A stretch of 64,000 nucleotides of DNA from Pseudobdellovibrionaceae bacterium (GCA_020635055.1 JACKAN010000001.1:124001-188000); one strand, 5' to 3'. Positions 8,436 to 17,600 are shown, counted from the stretch's first letter. The notes: generated by a model from the letters alone, not told the origin. Program-made: numbers and translations.

Positions 8436-8708
8436 CTACCTCACGTTTATAGTTCGATTATTACCTTTAATAGATTTATCAAGATTAATTGAACCATCTA
8501 AGTTTAAAGAGTATTTATACTTTCCAGTTTTATTAAACACCTCAATGTGATCTTTGTGAAGATTATCTAAATAAAAATAATCTCCCTTTTTTATATAATG
8601 CAGTTCACCTACCTTATTTGCAACTTGATGAATATTTTGCCCTTGATAAAATCTTGATGTTTTTTGAGAGGCTGATTGGAGTGCGGTCGATAGACTGTAC
8701 TCCTGGCT
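8436..8708 (-). pseudogene. Orphan toxin C-terminal tip (colicin E3-like ribonuclease, tentative)
   Basis: A frame of 90 codons without a start codon begins directly after the stop of the upstream immunity gene (TAG at 8709-8711, same frame) and ends at 8436. It reads as a compact nuclease tip: KKGDYFYLDNLHKDHIEVF, then NKTGKYKYSLNLDGSINLD, and the basic end NNRTINVR. The spacing of Asp, His, Glu with the following TGK...LDGS hairpin recalls the cytotoxic domain of colicin E3-type rRNases; the assignment is tentative. It has no N-terminal delivery part, so it is an orphan cassette that would need recombination onto a complete toxin to be used. Confidence 0.6.
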
Positions 8709-8954
8709 CTAGTTCTCGTAAGCTTCCAAAAAATAAATAAATTTATTAAAGTCAAAATTTATTCCATATCGTTTTCTAAATTGTTCCCCTATATCTGGAG
8801 TTATTTCGTAACAGTCGTACATGGGGTTTTCAGCTCGAACACTGAATAATTGCTGCATTAAAATCAAATCAAAATCACTCAACTCAATTTCTTCAACTAT
8901 AGCTTCATCTCCTGTTTTATTAAAAACTGTTACGACTCTCCTTAATTTATTCAT
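8709..8954 (-). CDS. DUF7683-like small protein, probable immunity protein
   Basis: An 81-residue soluble acidic protein. The pattern MYDCYEITPDIGEQF, followed by FDFNKFIYFLEAY at the C-terminus, fits the small DUF7683-type domain seen beside polymorphic toxins. The start is supported by a GGTGGAG ribosome-binding sequence about 8 bp before the ATG. Upstream, a degenerate frame ending in a TAG one base before the ATG (reading TKGPNPKRKVEP) is probably the end of its lost partner toxin. Immunity function is inferred from family context and from its place between toxin tips. Confidence 0.55.
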   Translation of the reverse strand: MNKLRRVVTVFNKTGDEAIVEEIELSDFDLILMQQLFSVRAENPMYDCYEITPDIGEQFRKRYGINFDFNKFIYFLEAYEN

Positions 8955-8957
8955 ACT

Positions 8958-9137
8958 ATGGCTCCACCTTTCGTTTTGGATTTGGTCCTTTTGTCATCTT
9001 ACAAACTCTATAAAATTTTGGATGTAAAAATATCTCTGTGTGGAAAAAAATACTCTGGTTAGACCACCTGAAAGTTGGTATCAGGGTTGGTCTTCTAATG
9101 CCTTAACAGGTAAACTATGTAGTTTCTCTAGCTCAGA
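8958..9137 (-). pseudogene. Degenerate end of a lost toxin tip
   Basis: Between barstar and the DUF7683-like gene a minus-strand frame of about 50 codons reads PTLIPTFRWSNQ, then HPKFYRVCKMTKGPNPKRK, and stops at a TAG one base before the next ATG. Its position directly before an immunity gene and its basic end suggest the 3' end of another toxin tip. No start or upstream toxin sequence remains. I cannot name the family. Confidence 0.3.
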
Positions 9138-9413
9138 TTACTTTAAAACTATTATAAAATCGTTACCTCTTTCTTGTTTTGCTTCATTAAAAACCTTAAT
9201 TACTTTGTTAAAGGCATCTTCGTTGGTACTTTTGAAAAATGAATGTGAGTTAAAAGTAAACTCAACTGGCCCCAATATATCTACAGTTAAAACATCCCAT
9301 AAAGCATCTAAATTTTTACCATAGTAATCGGGAACTTCGCTAACCTCAGAAAAAACTCTGTGAAAATCATTTAAACTACTTATTTTTGAACAATCTATTG
9401 ATATTCGTTTCAT
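9138..9413 (-). CDS. Barstar-family ribonuclease inhibitor (immunity protein)
   Basis: A 91-residue intact barstar homologue. The hallmark PDYYGKNLDALWDVLTVD contains the helix that plugs the barnase active site (Asp and Trp residues conserved), and the length equals classical barstar. Its ATG overlaps the stop of the barnase-domain frame by one base (TAATG), so toxin and inhibitor are coupled. It would act in the cytoplasm by blocking the cognate RNase. The first 142 bp are duplicated at 7927-8068. Since the toxin in front of it is interrupted by a stop codon, barstar may now be expressed only weakly, or serve against incoming barnase. Confidence 0.92.
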   Translation of the reverse strand: MKRISIDCSKISSLNDFHRVFSEVSEVPDYYGKNLDALWDVLTVDILGPVEFTFNSHSFFKSTNEDAFNKVIKVFNEAKQERGNDFIIVLK

Positions 9414-9419
9414 TATTTT
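9278..9419 (-). repeat. 142-bp duplication (copy 2) of the barstar 5' end
   Basis: The parental copy of the repeat at 7927-8068; 140 of 142 bases identical. The right boundary falls in the TAATG junction with the preceding gene, the left in the middle of barstar. Confidence 0.9.
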
Positions 9420-10048
9420 ACCTCAATAAAATTTGAATAATGGTCATTTGTTAAAAATATCTTCCCATCATTTGAATAGATTAACCTAGAGGAGCTTCTT
9501 TTTCCACCTACAAAACCTAAATCAGCTTCATAATAATTACGATTAATTATTGTTGGCAATTGAGTATCATAATTTTTATAAAGGTCTCCGCCCAATGACT
9601 TTTCAGGTATAAAATCATGCAAATTATTTCCAGGTGACCAACCATGTTTTCGAGCAACTTCTTTAGTTATAAATCTATCTGGCAGCTTTCCAAAAGCTGA
9701 AAGGGAATCAGATATTTCCTCAATGTCTCTTCTAATTTGCTTATTCAAATTCCATCCTAATTTCTTTATTGCATCAATCAAGTTATCTACTTTTCCAACA
9801 GCACCAACTTCATTGCCAAATATTTTTTTTGTAAATCTTGTTAAGTCATTAACTCCTTCTTTAGTTTTTATATTTAACTTTTTTGAAACTTCATTTATTC
9901 TATCAGCAACTCTAATCGCCCCCTCAAATACCTTCTCATCTTTAACGAGTTTACTGAGAAGCTTTGCTCCTTTTCCAATTTTACTTCCTAAACTTAGTGT
10001 AACAACACCAACTAATGCAGCACCTCGGCTAAAGTCGTCTAAATCCTC
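9413..10048 (-). pseudogene. Detached pre-toxin and barnase-type RNase part of a secreted toxin
   Basis: This frame directly continues the gene at 10049-11047 after one TGA codon. It holds the second half of a PT-TG-like pre-toxin region (EDLDDFSRGAALVGVV, then GSKIGKGAKLL) and a barnase-type microbial ribonuclease: KLPDRFITKEVARKHGW, SLGGDLYKN, the general-base Glu in NYYEADL, the Arg in SSSRLIYSND and the catalytic His in TNDHYSNF. All key residues of barnase (Glu73, Arg87, His102 equivalents) are present. There is no good start codon (only a TTG at 9781 without ribosome-binding site), so the RNase is probably silent unless the stop is read through. Barstar follows with a TAATG overlap. Confidence 0.88.
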
Positions 10049-11047
10049 TCACGTGATTAGATTCTTTCCTGTAACGGCCTCGTAAGTGTCTCTGACTGTA
10101 CCAGTTACCATATCCCAACCTACTAAAGCATCTATAACACTTAATCCAATGTTCTTATAAAAATCTCCAGCTTCACTATCGCCGTCTCTATAAGACTCAT
10201 CAGCAAGTCGAAAAGATTTTAAACCTGTGTTTTTTAGTTCAAATTCAACGTCTGTCTTAGGGTTGATTTTAGATAATTCCGAGTAAGCCTCTTTTAATTC
10301 TTTTGACTGATTGGATTCCCAAACAATTATCTCTTCTTCGCCAAACTCTGATCTAATGACAATTTTATTTTTATCTTCTCTATCATTCGATTTTTTAATA
10401 AGATTATTAGTGCTTCCTACTAGTTTTGAATCGATTTCACTTCTTGTATCATCAATTTCCCTAGTGCTAGCCAATAGATGAACTGCAGTAACCTTTTGCA
10501 ATCCATCCGTTAGATTTTTAATATCTTCTTTAGCCTTTTTAATTTTTTCTTTTTCTAAGGGTATTATTTTTTTATACGAGCTAATTATGATTTCCCAACT
10601 TTTTATTTTTTCCAAGTCTATTTTAGCTCCCGCTTTTTTTAGAGATTCAATAAACTCTTCAGGAGATTCAGCGGGTATACCAAATTGTTGATTGCTAATA
10701 GTAATCAACTTATCAACATCAATATTCAGTTTGTTCGGAATATTGTAAAATTCTGGTATTTTTGGGAGATCAGGTAGTTTTGGTAAGTTATCTAGCCGAC
10801 TCAACTGCCTGTTTATTTCCATAGCTCTACCCGAGTATATATCGGGTATATGAATTTCAGGTATTCTAGTTTCTGGAAATTTAATACTAGGTATACTTGC
10901 TGGGTCAGGCAAATTGTAACATGCCTGAGTCTCTATCATTCCTCCATCAGGTGTTGACATTCTAATAGGGTAGCAAACTTGGCTAGCGTAAATGATTTCA
11001 GAAAATATAATTACAATTAAAGATAGATAAATTTTAGCGGCTTTCAC
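10049..11047 (-). CDS. N-terminal part of a secreted polymorphic toxin, ended by an in-frame stop
   Basis: 332 residues from a GTG preceded by AAGGAAG. Signal peptide: IYLSLIVIIFSEIIYAS. A Pro/Ile-rich stretch with repeated PxIP units (PEIHIPDI, LPDLPKIPEF) follows, then a long charged helical region, and finally the first half of a PT-TG-like pre-toxin domain ending in TYEAVTGKNLIT. The TGA at 10049-10051 stands exactly where the family motif TGE would have Gly, so a single GGA-to-TGA change is the likely cause. Read through, the protein would be 544 residues with a barnase tip. The gene overlaps the end of the upstream coiled-coil gene by 14 bp, indicating an operon. Confidence 0.8.
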   Translation of the reverse strand: MKAAKIYLSLIVIIFSEIIYASQVCYPIRMSTPDGGMIETQACYNLPDPASIPSIKFPETRIPEIHIPDIYSGRAMEINRQLSRLDNLPKLPDLPKIPEFYNIPNKLNIDVDKLITISNQQFGIPAESPEEFIESLKKAGAKIDLEKIKSWEIIISSYKKIIPLEKEKIKKAKEDIKNLTDGLQKVTAVHLLASTREIDDTRSEIDSKLVGSTNNLIKKSNDREDKNKIVIRSEFGEEEIIVWESNQSKELKEAYSELSKINPKTDVEFELKNTGLKSFRLADESYRDGDSEAGDFYKNIGLSVIDALVGWDMVTGTVRDTYEAVTGKNLIT

Positions 11048-12008
11048 TTTTGTCTTCCTTTAACTTACTAAATTGCCAAAGTGTGTTTAAAAAGTTATCA
11101 GTAGTGAGCCTTTGCTGACAATATTCTGATATCTCTAAGAATCTGTTAGGTTGATTTGACTTAATTTCTTCACACTTTAATTCTACATAGGCAATTTTAT
11201 CAATTTTTTGGTAGTTTTCTTTCCAAGAATCATATGACTGTTGCAACTCATCAATATATTCAGATTTTAAGTTTGGGCATAGCAATTGTGCCTCATTAAT
11301 ATAACCTTTGAATCTAATTAATTTATTAAATTCAAAGATAAAAACTGGCACTTGTTTTCTTGTGTAACTATAAGTCAATTTGTTATTAATTGAATATAAT
11401 TTCCTTAATAAAGTGTGATTGATTACAAGACATTTTGAGTCTGATTTTATTTTTTCATGAAATTGCTGTAAATAATTTGCTGCCTCTACTCCTGCCAGTT
11501 CTGATCTTGATGCCTTAATTAAATTTATGGATTTGTCCATTTTTAATTTTAAATTAGTTGCATAAACTAGCCATGTTTTAAGTAAATTAATATGATTATT
11601 TACTTCTGATAATTGTTTTTTATCTAATGATGAGAAGTAACTTACAAATATATCAATATTTTTAATTTCTGAAGAGAGTGCAAATTGCAATTTATTAGCT
11701 GATTTATAACAGTTTTCATATTGCTCCATGTTTTCATATTGTCCACATGAATTGTTGTATTCATTTATATTTTTAGAGATATATTTTGTTGCCTTTAAAC
11801 TGTCTTCTAGTTTCCCTCTAATTTGGGCTTGTCCTTGGACAAAGGCATTGTACTCCGTTTGGGCTGCTAATCGAAGTTTATATAAATTACTTGCTTCTTC
11901 TTTTTTATCTTTTAACTGCTCTGATACGTCCCTCTTAAATGCATAAGAATATGAACTCATAAATAGTTGAAAATATATTAATATAAATAAATATTTAGCT
12001 ATACTCAT
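11034..12008 (-). CDS. Secreted helical protein in the toxin operon
   Basis: 324 residues, no recognised family. The N-terminus is a signal peptide (YLFILIYFQLFMSSYSYAF). The mature protein is almost entirely charged and helix-forming, with a few cysteines (NSCGQYENMEQYENC; SKCLVIN; EYCQQR). AGGGAG precedes the ATG at a suitable distance. It overlaps the toxin gene by 14 bp and follows another secreted coiled-coil gene by 19 bp, so the three are probably co-transcribed. It may be an accessory for export, anchoring or delivery of the toxin; this is inference from position only. Confidence 0.65.
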   Translation of the reverse strand: MSIAKYLFILIYFQLFMSSYSYAFKRDVSEQLKDKKEEASNLYKLRLAAQTEYNAFVQGQAQIRGKLEDSLKATKYISKNINEYNNSCGQYENMEQYENCYKSANKLQFALSSEIKNIDIFVSYFSSLDKKQLSEVNNHINLLKTWLVYATNLKLKMDKSINLIKASRSELAGVEAANYLQQFHEKIKSDSKCLVINHTLLRKLYSINNKLTYSYTRKQVPVFIFEFNKLIRFKGYINEAQLLCPNLKSEYIDELQQSYDSWKENYQKIDKIAYVELKCEEIKSNQPNRFLEISEYCQQRLTTDNFLNTLWQFSKLKEDKSESR

Positions 12009-12027
12009 GTGGTTTTCACTCCCTTCG

Positions 12028-12894
12028 TTATTTTATGCCTAATGATTTATTAATAGTTTTTAACTGATTTACTAGCTTTTCTTTTGAAGCTTTTTTGTCA
12101 GTCAATTTTTTTGTTAAATCATCGATAAGATCAGTTAAAAGTTCTACCTTTGCACTTTGTTTTAATTGAATATCCATTAAAGAAATATTTAAATTCATAA
12201 AATTTGTCCTCAATTCTATGAAATCAGGTGACATTATTAAACCATTAATATCATCAACTAACTGTGCCTGGGAGGCTTCCAATATTTTTAACTGTTCAAA
12301 TGTTTTTTTTATTGTAGAAACGGTTTCATCAGACTCTGGAAATTGCTCTTTAACATCTTCACCATAGGAATCTATTAATCTTTTCCACATTTCTAGAGGT
12401 GGAAGATCCTTTAATTCTTCATCATTTTCAGAAATATAGAAACGAACAATATTTTTAACTTTTTCAAAAGACTCAAAAATTGTTTCTAAAATATTTAACG
12501 TGGTATCATTTTTGATAATTTTTTCTATATCTTTATTGTTTTGTAGGAGTTGTTTTTTTTGTTCCTTTTTTTCGGCAATCGAAATGTTTAGCGTTCTAAT
12601 TTCTTTATCTATATTTGAAACTTCTGTATCCAGGGTTGATTTTTCTATTAGAAGTTTATTTTTAGCTTCAGCACTTGCTTTTGCTTTTCTAGCCTCTTTA
12701 GTTCTATTATCTGAATTAACACCAGTAACTTCCTTTCCTAAATGCTCAACTCCACGTCCAACGTCTCCTAATGGCCCCTTATCTATGTCTTTGGCAGTAT
12801 CTTTGATTAGCTTCCCAAATGATTGTCCTGGCTTCCAAGCAAACGCCTTCCCGGTAAAATTGAAAAATATAAGAAAAAAAACAATAATTCTCAT
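12028..12894 (-). CDS. Secreted coiled-coil protein, first gene of the toxin operon
   Basis: 288 residues from the ATG at 12894, preceded by GGAG; an earlier ATG (12939) would hide the signal peptide IIVFFLIFFNFTGKAFAW. The mature N-terminus has a short conserved-looking segment (KPGQSFGKLIKDTAKDIDK), then two long coiled coils (about residues 70-130 and 230-285) around a globular middle. No enzyme motif is visible. It stands at the head of the minus-strand operon leading to the barnase toxin. Its role may be structural, for example as a tether or filament in toxin delivery; this is speculative. Confidence 0.65.
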   Translation of the reverse strand: MRIIVFFLIFFNFTGKAFAWKPGQSFGKLIKDTAKDIDKGPLGDVGRGVEHLGKEVTGVNSDNRTKEARKAKASAEAKNKLLIEKSTLDTEVSNIDKEIRTLNISIAEKKEQKKQLLQNNKDIEKIIKNDTTLNILETIFESFEKVKNIVRFYISENDEELKDLPPLEMWKRLIDSYGEDVKEQFPESDETVSTIKKTFEQLKILEASQAQLVDDINGLIMSPDFIELRTNFMNLNISLMDIQLKQSAKVELLTDLIDDLTKKLTDKKASKEKLVNQLKTINKSLGIK

Positions 12895-13110
12895 AATCTT
12901 AGCTCCATGGTCTAAAAAATTCAGAGCTAAAATATTCAAAGTCTGTTCCTTCTGAAACCCCTTTAATTTTTAGATGACATAAAAAATTCGTCGTATTTCT
13001 AAATATTCGGACAATTTTGTCCTATATTTTGGAATTTAAAATTGGATTCTAAAGCGTAAAGTTCAAATTTAAAGGGACCTACTCGCACATTAGGACTTTG
13101 TGGCTACATA

Positions 13111-13230
13111 ATGAAAAGTAAATGTGAAACTACTGCTTGCCAGCAAGCACAAAATATTTTTACCAGGGTGTCTAACAAGTATAAAGAAATGTTCATTTTA
13201 AATCGCCTCATGTGCGACTCAAAAAAATAA
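13111..13230 (+). pseudogene. Collapsed relic copy of the secreted Cys-rich gene
   Basis: Forty codons join two separate parts of the gene at 5822-7546: MKSKCETTACQ from its middle and NIFTRVSNKYKEM followed by LNRLMCDSKK from its end. The junction falls at the 10-bp repeat ACAGCTTGCC present twice in the full gene. Loss of 776 bp between the repeats plus one more base gives a total of 777, so the frame is kept. The copy lacks a signal peptide and has a few substitutions (a Cys changed to Phe). It is evidence of a former second copy; it is unlikely to be functional. Confidence 0.8.
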
Positions 13231-13258
13231 ATTAAAACAATAAATTAAAGTGTTAAAG

Positions 13259-14263
13259 TTAGTAAAGTGGGGACCAGTAAACTTCAACTCCATGTGCAAC
13301 AGGGGCTGCTACTAGCGTGTCTATAGCATTGACTTCAACTTTCCAGTATTCTCCTTTTTTAACCAAAAATACTCCAGAGGAAGTGTCAATTTCATAGGCA
13401 GAACTTATAGCCGGAGAATCTTGGGCGATTGCACAGCTCAACCTTCCACCTGGGTTGGGTGTTGTGCCTACATACCCACAAACTCGAGTTCGTGCAGAGT
13501 CTCCACCTCCAATAGCCACACTATATTGTACGAACCCATTAGTGCTGGCTAATTCTTCGATTTTTGCACCCATTACACGAGGTAGAGTTCCCTTGAAGAC
13601 TCGATCAATTTGTACTAATCCCGTGGGTGATGCTCCTAAACAAAAATTAATTCTACGATCCGTTTCCGGTGAATCTACTGTATCAGCAACCACAAAACGT
13701 TGTGCAATCTGAACAGGTTTTAAAGGCAAATGTCCCGAAATGGGAGCTACGCTAATTTCCCAAATGCCCTGCCATTGCAATCGCGAACTTGGAGCGGCAG
13801 TAGGGTTTACGGGTTGCAGATTTTTAAGTTTAATAGATTCAACTACAATTCCTGTTTGTGTTCCAGGCAAGGGCTGTCCTTTAATTGCTAAGGGTGGTGA
13901 GCTAGGGGATGTTCCACTCGATAATTGAAGTAATTCTATTCGGCCATTAGATTCATCAATCTCTGTGGCAGGGTCATCCCATGTGGTTGCATCAAAATGA
14001 ATATTTGCAGAATCACTATAAGCAGTTGCTGGCCGTAGATTATATGTACAGACATTTGGATCTTGGAAAACTATTAATAGATTTTGTTTTAAGTCCATTA
14101 ACTCATATTTTCTAGAAAGGTGATTCTGAGATTTGTATTGTCTTAGTAAAAAATCTATGAGTCCACTCATAATTAATATACCCAAGCTAGATGCAATTAA
14201 AACCGACATCAGTGTATTTCCGTAAGAATTTAATAAAAATTTTATTGGATTTTTATTTTTCAT
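13259..14263 (-). CDS. Pseudopilin-like exported protein
   Basis: 334 residues. The N-terminus has a short basic leader ending in SYG, followed by a ~20-residue hydrophobic helix (NTLMSVLIASSLGILIMSGL), the arrangement of type IV pilin/pseudopilin signals, although the usual Glu at +5 is absent. The mature part is Ser/Thr/Pro-rich with cysteines (VCTYNLRP, NFCLGAS, RVCGYVG, LSCAIAQ) and probably beta-rich. It is divergent from the giant fibre gene, with a 430-bp shared upstream region. A role in surface assembly near the fibre is inferred from this neighbourhood. Single-pass anchored protein is an alternative reading. Confidence 0.6.
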   Translation of the reverse strand: MKNKNPIKFLLNSYGNTLMSVLIASSLGILIMSGLIDFLLRQYKSQNHLSRKYELMDLKQNLLIVFQDPNVCTYNLRPATAYSDSANIHFDATTWDDPATEIDESNGRIELLQLSSGTSPSSPPLAIKGQPLPGTQTGIVVESIKLKNLQPVNPTAAPSSRLQWQGIWEISVAPISGHLPLKPVQIAQRFVVADTVDSPETDRRINFCLGASPTGLVQIDRVFKGTLPRVMGAKIEELASTNGFVQYSVAIGGGDSARTRVCGYVGTTPNPGGRLSCAIAQDSPAISSAYEIDTSSGVFLVKKGEYWKVEVNAIDTLVAAPVAHGVEVYWSPLY

Positions 14264-14695
14264 GAATCTCTCTTTAATTGTTTATATTAATAAATTTAAA
14301 CTATAACACTTTAAATGCAATGGGTTTAAAACAATCTATATTTTAGTAGATAAACCCGTTAGAACAATTGCGCTAGAATACTGTAAATACCTATTAATAT
14401 CTTTCAATAGTTCTTTCTGAGACATTCAAAATAAGACAGGCTTGTTTTTTAGTAATTTTTTTAGTTTTAATTTTGAAATGATATCTAATTTAAGCTGTTG
14501 CAATGAATTCAAAGCGACCCCCTTTTTGTTGTGTCAAGCTGAGACGGCCACTCTAACACCCTAAATTGACGAATGTTTTTCAAAAAATAATGACGCGCCT
14601 AAGCCGACAAAGTCGTTTTGTAATTAACTCCGACAAAATCGCTCTGTGGGCACAAAGGACTTAAGTCTTGTTGATAAAAATCCGAATAGTTAATC
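14264..14695. promoter_or_regulatory. Divergent upstream region with two near-palindromic repeats
   Basis: This 430-bp gap holds the promoters of the pseudopilin-like and fibre genes. Two related 18-bp units, CCGACAAAGTCGTTTTGT at 14604-14621 and CCGACAAAATCGCTCTGT at 14630-14647, start 26 bp apart and each is a near-palindrome. They lie 50-90 bp before the fibre start and could be an operator; there is no independent support. The remainder is AT-rich. Confidence 0.4.
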
Positions 14696-17600
14696 ATGAA
14701 TTGGATGTCAGTAGTTAGCTACATTAAAATATCACTTGTACAAGTAAGAAGTTACTTACATATGCGATGTTGTTCTTGCGATTCCAAAATTTCCAACAAG
14801 ATGATTTTATTTATTCCAAATACTTTTATATTTAGTTTTAAATTTCTTTTCAAATTTAATTTCCTATTTTCAAAACTTATTGCCTTTGTAATTTTCTTTA
14901 CTTTACATTCAAATGTTCAAGCTCAAACGCCGCAGGGTTTAACTTTACAGGGCACTATTTTAGATGCCAGTGATCTTCCCCAAGAGGGCGCTTCAGTGAG
15001 TTTTGTTGTTCAGATATTGTCTTCTGATGGCAATGCTTGTTTACTTTACGAAGAATCCCATGTTTTAAATATGACGGGTTCTCAGGGTGCATTTTCTTTG
15101 ATTGTTGGCACTGGCACTCGTAGTGGTGTGAGTTATGAAGACACTAATACTTTGGCTTTGGCTATGGACAACACTTTGGGTGTGCAGAGTTCACTTACTT
15201 GTGGAGTGGGTACCACTTACGATCCAGCACCTGGAGACTCCAGAGATGTATTAATAAGTTTTAACGACGGGTCGGGTGTTCAAACTCTAACGCAAAATCT
15301 ACTGGTTCAATCTGTGCCCTATGCCTTTTATGCGGACAACACAGAAAGACTACAAGGCAAGAGTGCAACAGATTTTATTCAAGTCAATACGGGTACAGCC
15401 TCTTTATCGCAAGTAAATATTGAAAACGTATTTTCAACTACGAACTATCCTAACTTAGTCGATTTACTTTCTGTATCTCCCACAGAATATGTTCGCACAG
15501 GATCTAATGGTTCGGCTTCGATACCACAAATTACGGGTGATCCTGGATCTGGTTTAGCTGCTGGGCAAATTTGGTATGACGATGCCGCCAATATAGTAAA
15601 ATATTATGATGGCACAACAGTGCAATCGCTTTCGGGTTCTGGTTCGGGAGATCTAGTATCTACAAATAATTTAAGTGATTTAACTAATGCCGGAACGGCT
15701 AGAACCAATTTAGGGTTGGCTATTGGTACTAATGTTCAAGCTTACGATGCACAATTAACAGATGTGGCTGGCTTAGACCCCAGTACAACTTCTGGCTATT
15801 TACTTGGCTCGGATGGCACAAATTTAATTATGCGCTCACCCGCCAATGCTCGCAGTGATTTAGGTTTGGGAACAGCAGCCACCAGTGCAACTGGAGATTT
15901 TTTACAAGTTGCAAATAATTTAAGTGATCTAGGTAATGCTGGAACAGCTCGTACAAATTTAGGTTTAGCCATCGGCACCAATGTTCAAGCTTACGATGCA
16001 CAGTTAACAGATATAGCTGGTTTAACTCCCACAGCTGATAACTTTGTAAGTGGAGATGGCACAAATCTAGTTATGAAAACTCCAGCGCAAGCGCGTACAA
16101 GTTTGGGTTTAGGAACAGCAGCACTACTTTCTGAAGATTCAGATAACACTTTTGCTGATGGCCAATTGGTGGCCTTTGATAGCTCAACTATGACTTGCGC
16201 TGCAGGAGAATATTTAACCATTCAAGGACCTGGCCCCACTTATTCTTACACATGTGGAACTCCATCCGCGACAGATGCCACAAAACTTCCCCTTGCTGGT
16301 GGCACGATGACTGGGCCTTTAGTGAATAATTCAAACTCGGCCTCTACGGCTTTAGCTATAACTCAATCCGGTTCTGGTTACGGAGCTACTATTATGGGTG
16401 GTAATGTGGGGATTGGTATAACTTCACCTGCAAGACTTTTAAACGTAGCAGGACCAATAAGATTAGATCCAGCAGCCTTACCTGGAACACCAGGAGCTGG
16501 TGATATTGCCATTGATAGTGGAGCTAGCAATGCCCTTAAATATTATGATGGAAGTTCATGGATTACATTAGGTTCGGGTTCTGGAGACTTAGTTTCTTCA
16601 AATAACTTAAGTGATCTATCCAATGCGGCAACGGCTCGTACAAATCTAGGTTTGGCAATTGGTACTAATGTTCAAGCTTACGATGCACAATTAACAGATG
16701 TGGCTAGTTTAACTCCCACAGCTGATAATTTTGTAAGTGGTGATGGCACTAATTTAGTGATGAAAACTCCAGCGCAAACGCGCACAAGTTTAGGTTTAGG
16801 TTCAGCAGCCACCAGTGCTACTGGAGATTTTTTGCAAGTTGTTAACAACTTAAGTGATTTAGGTAATGCTGGAACAGCTCGCACGAATTTAGGTTTGGCT
16901 ATTGGCACCAATGTTCAAGCTTACGATGCTCAACTTACTGATGTGGCAGGGTTGACTCCCACAGCTGATAACTTTGTAAGTGGAGATGGTACTAATTTAG
17001 TTATGAAAACTCCAGCGCAAGCGCGCACGAGTTTGGGTTTAGGAACAGCTGCAACCAGTGCTACTGGAGATTTTTTACAAGTTGCAAATAATTTAAGTGA
17101 TCTTGGTAGTGCCGCAACCGCACGCACTAATTTAGGTTTAGGTTCAGCTGCCATACTTTCTGAAGATTCAAATAACACTTTTGCGAATGGGCAACTCGTT
17201 GCTTTCGATAGCTCAACTATGACTTGTGCTGCAGGTGAATATTTAACCATTCAAGGACCGGGTCCTACTTATTCTTATACATGTGGAACTCCATCCGCGA
17301 CAGATGCCACAAAACTTCCCCTTGCTGGTGGTACTATGACTGGGCCTTTAGTGAATAATTCAAACTCGGCCTCTACTGCTTTAGCTATAACTCAATCCGG
17401 TGCTGGTTATGGAGCTACTATTATGGGTGGTAATGTGGGGATTGGATCGACTACGCCCGGCTATAGACTAGAAGTACCTTGGATCTCTGGGGATCTCGTA
17501 AGCACTTCTTATTTTGGCAGTTCTAACTCATCAAATAATCAAAATGCTATCAAAGGTGAAAGCTATTCAGCAATTGCCGTTGTGGGTGTTTCAACATCGT

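Noticed and set aside
9781..9781. Separate cytosolic barnase starting at the TTG at 9781
   Set aside because: No ribosome-binding site, and the frame continues upstream to the TGA with pre-toxin sequence; it is the back half of the secreted toxin.
10049..10051. UGA decoded as glycine (alternative genetic code) to explain the in-frame stop in the toxin
   Set aside because: UGA acts as a stop throughout the window, for example in the ATGA overlaps of the T4SS genes and at the end of the MEMO gene, so a local nonsense mutation is simpler.
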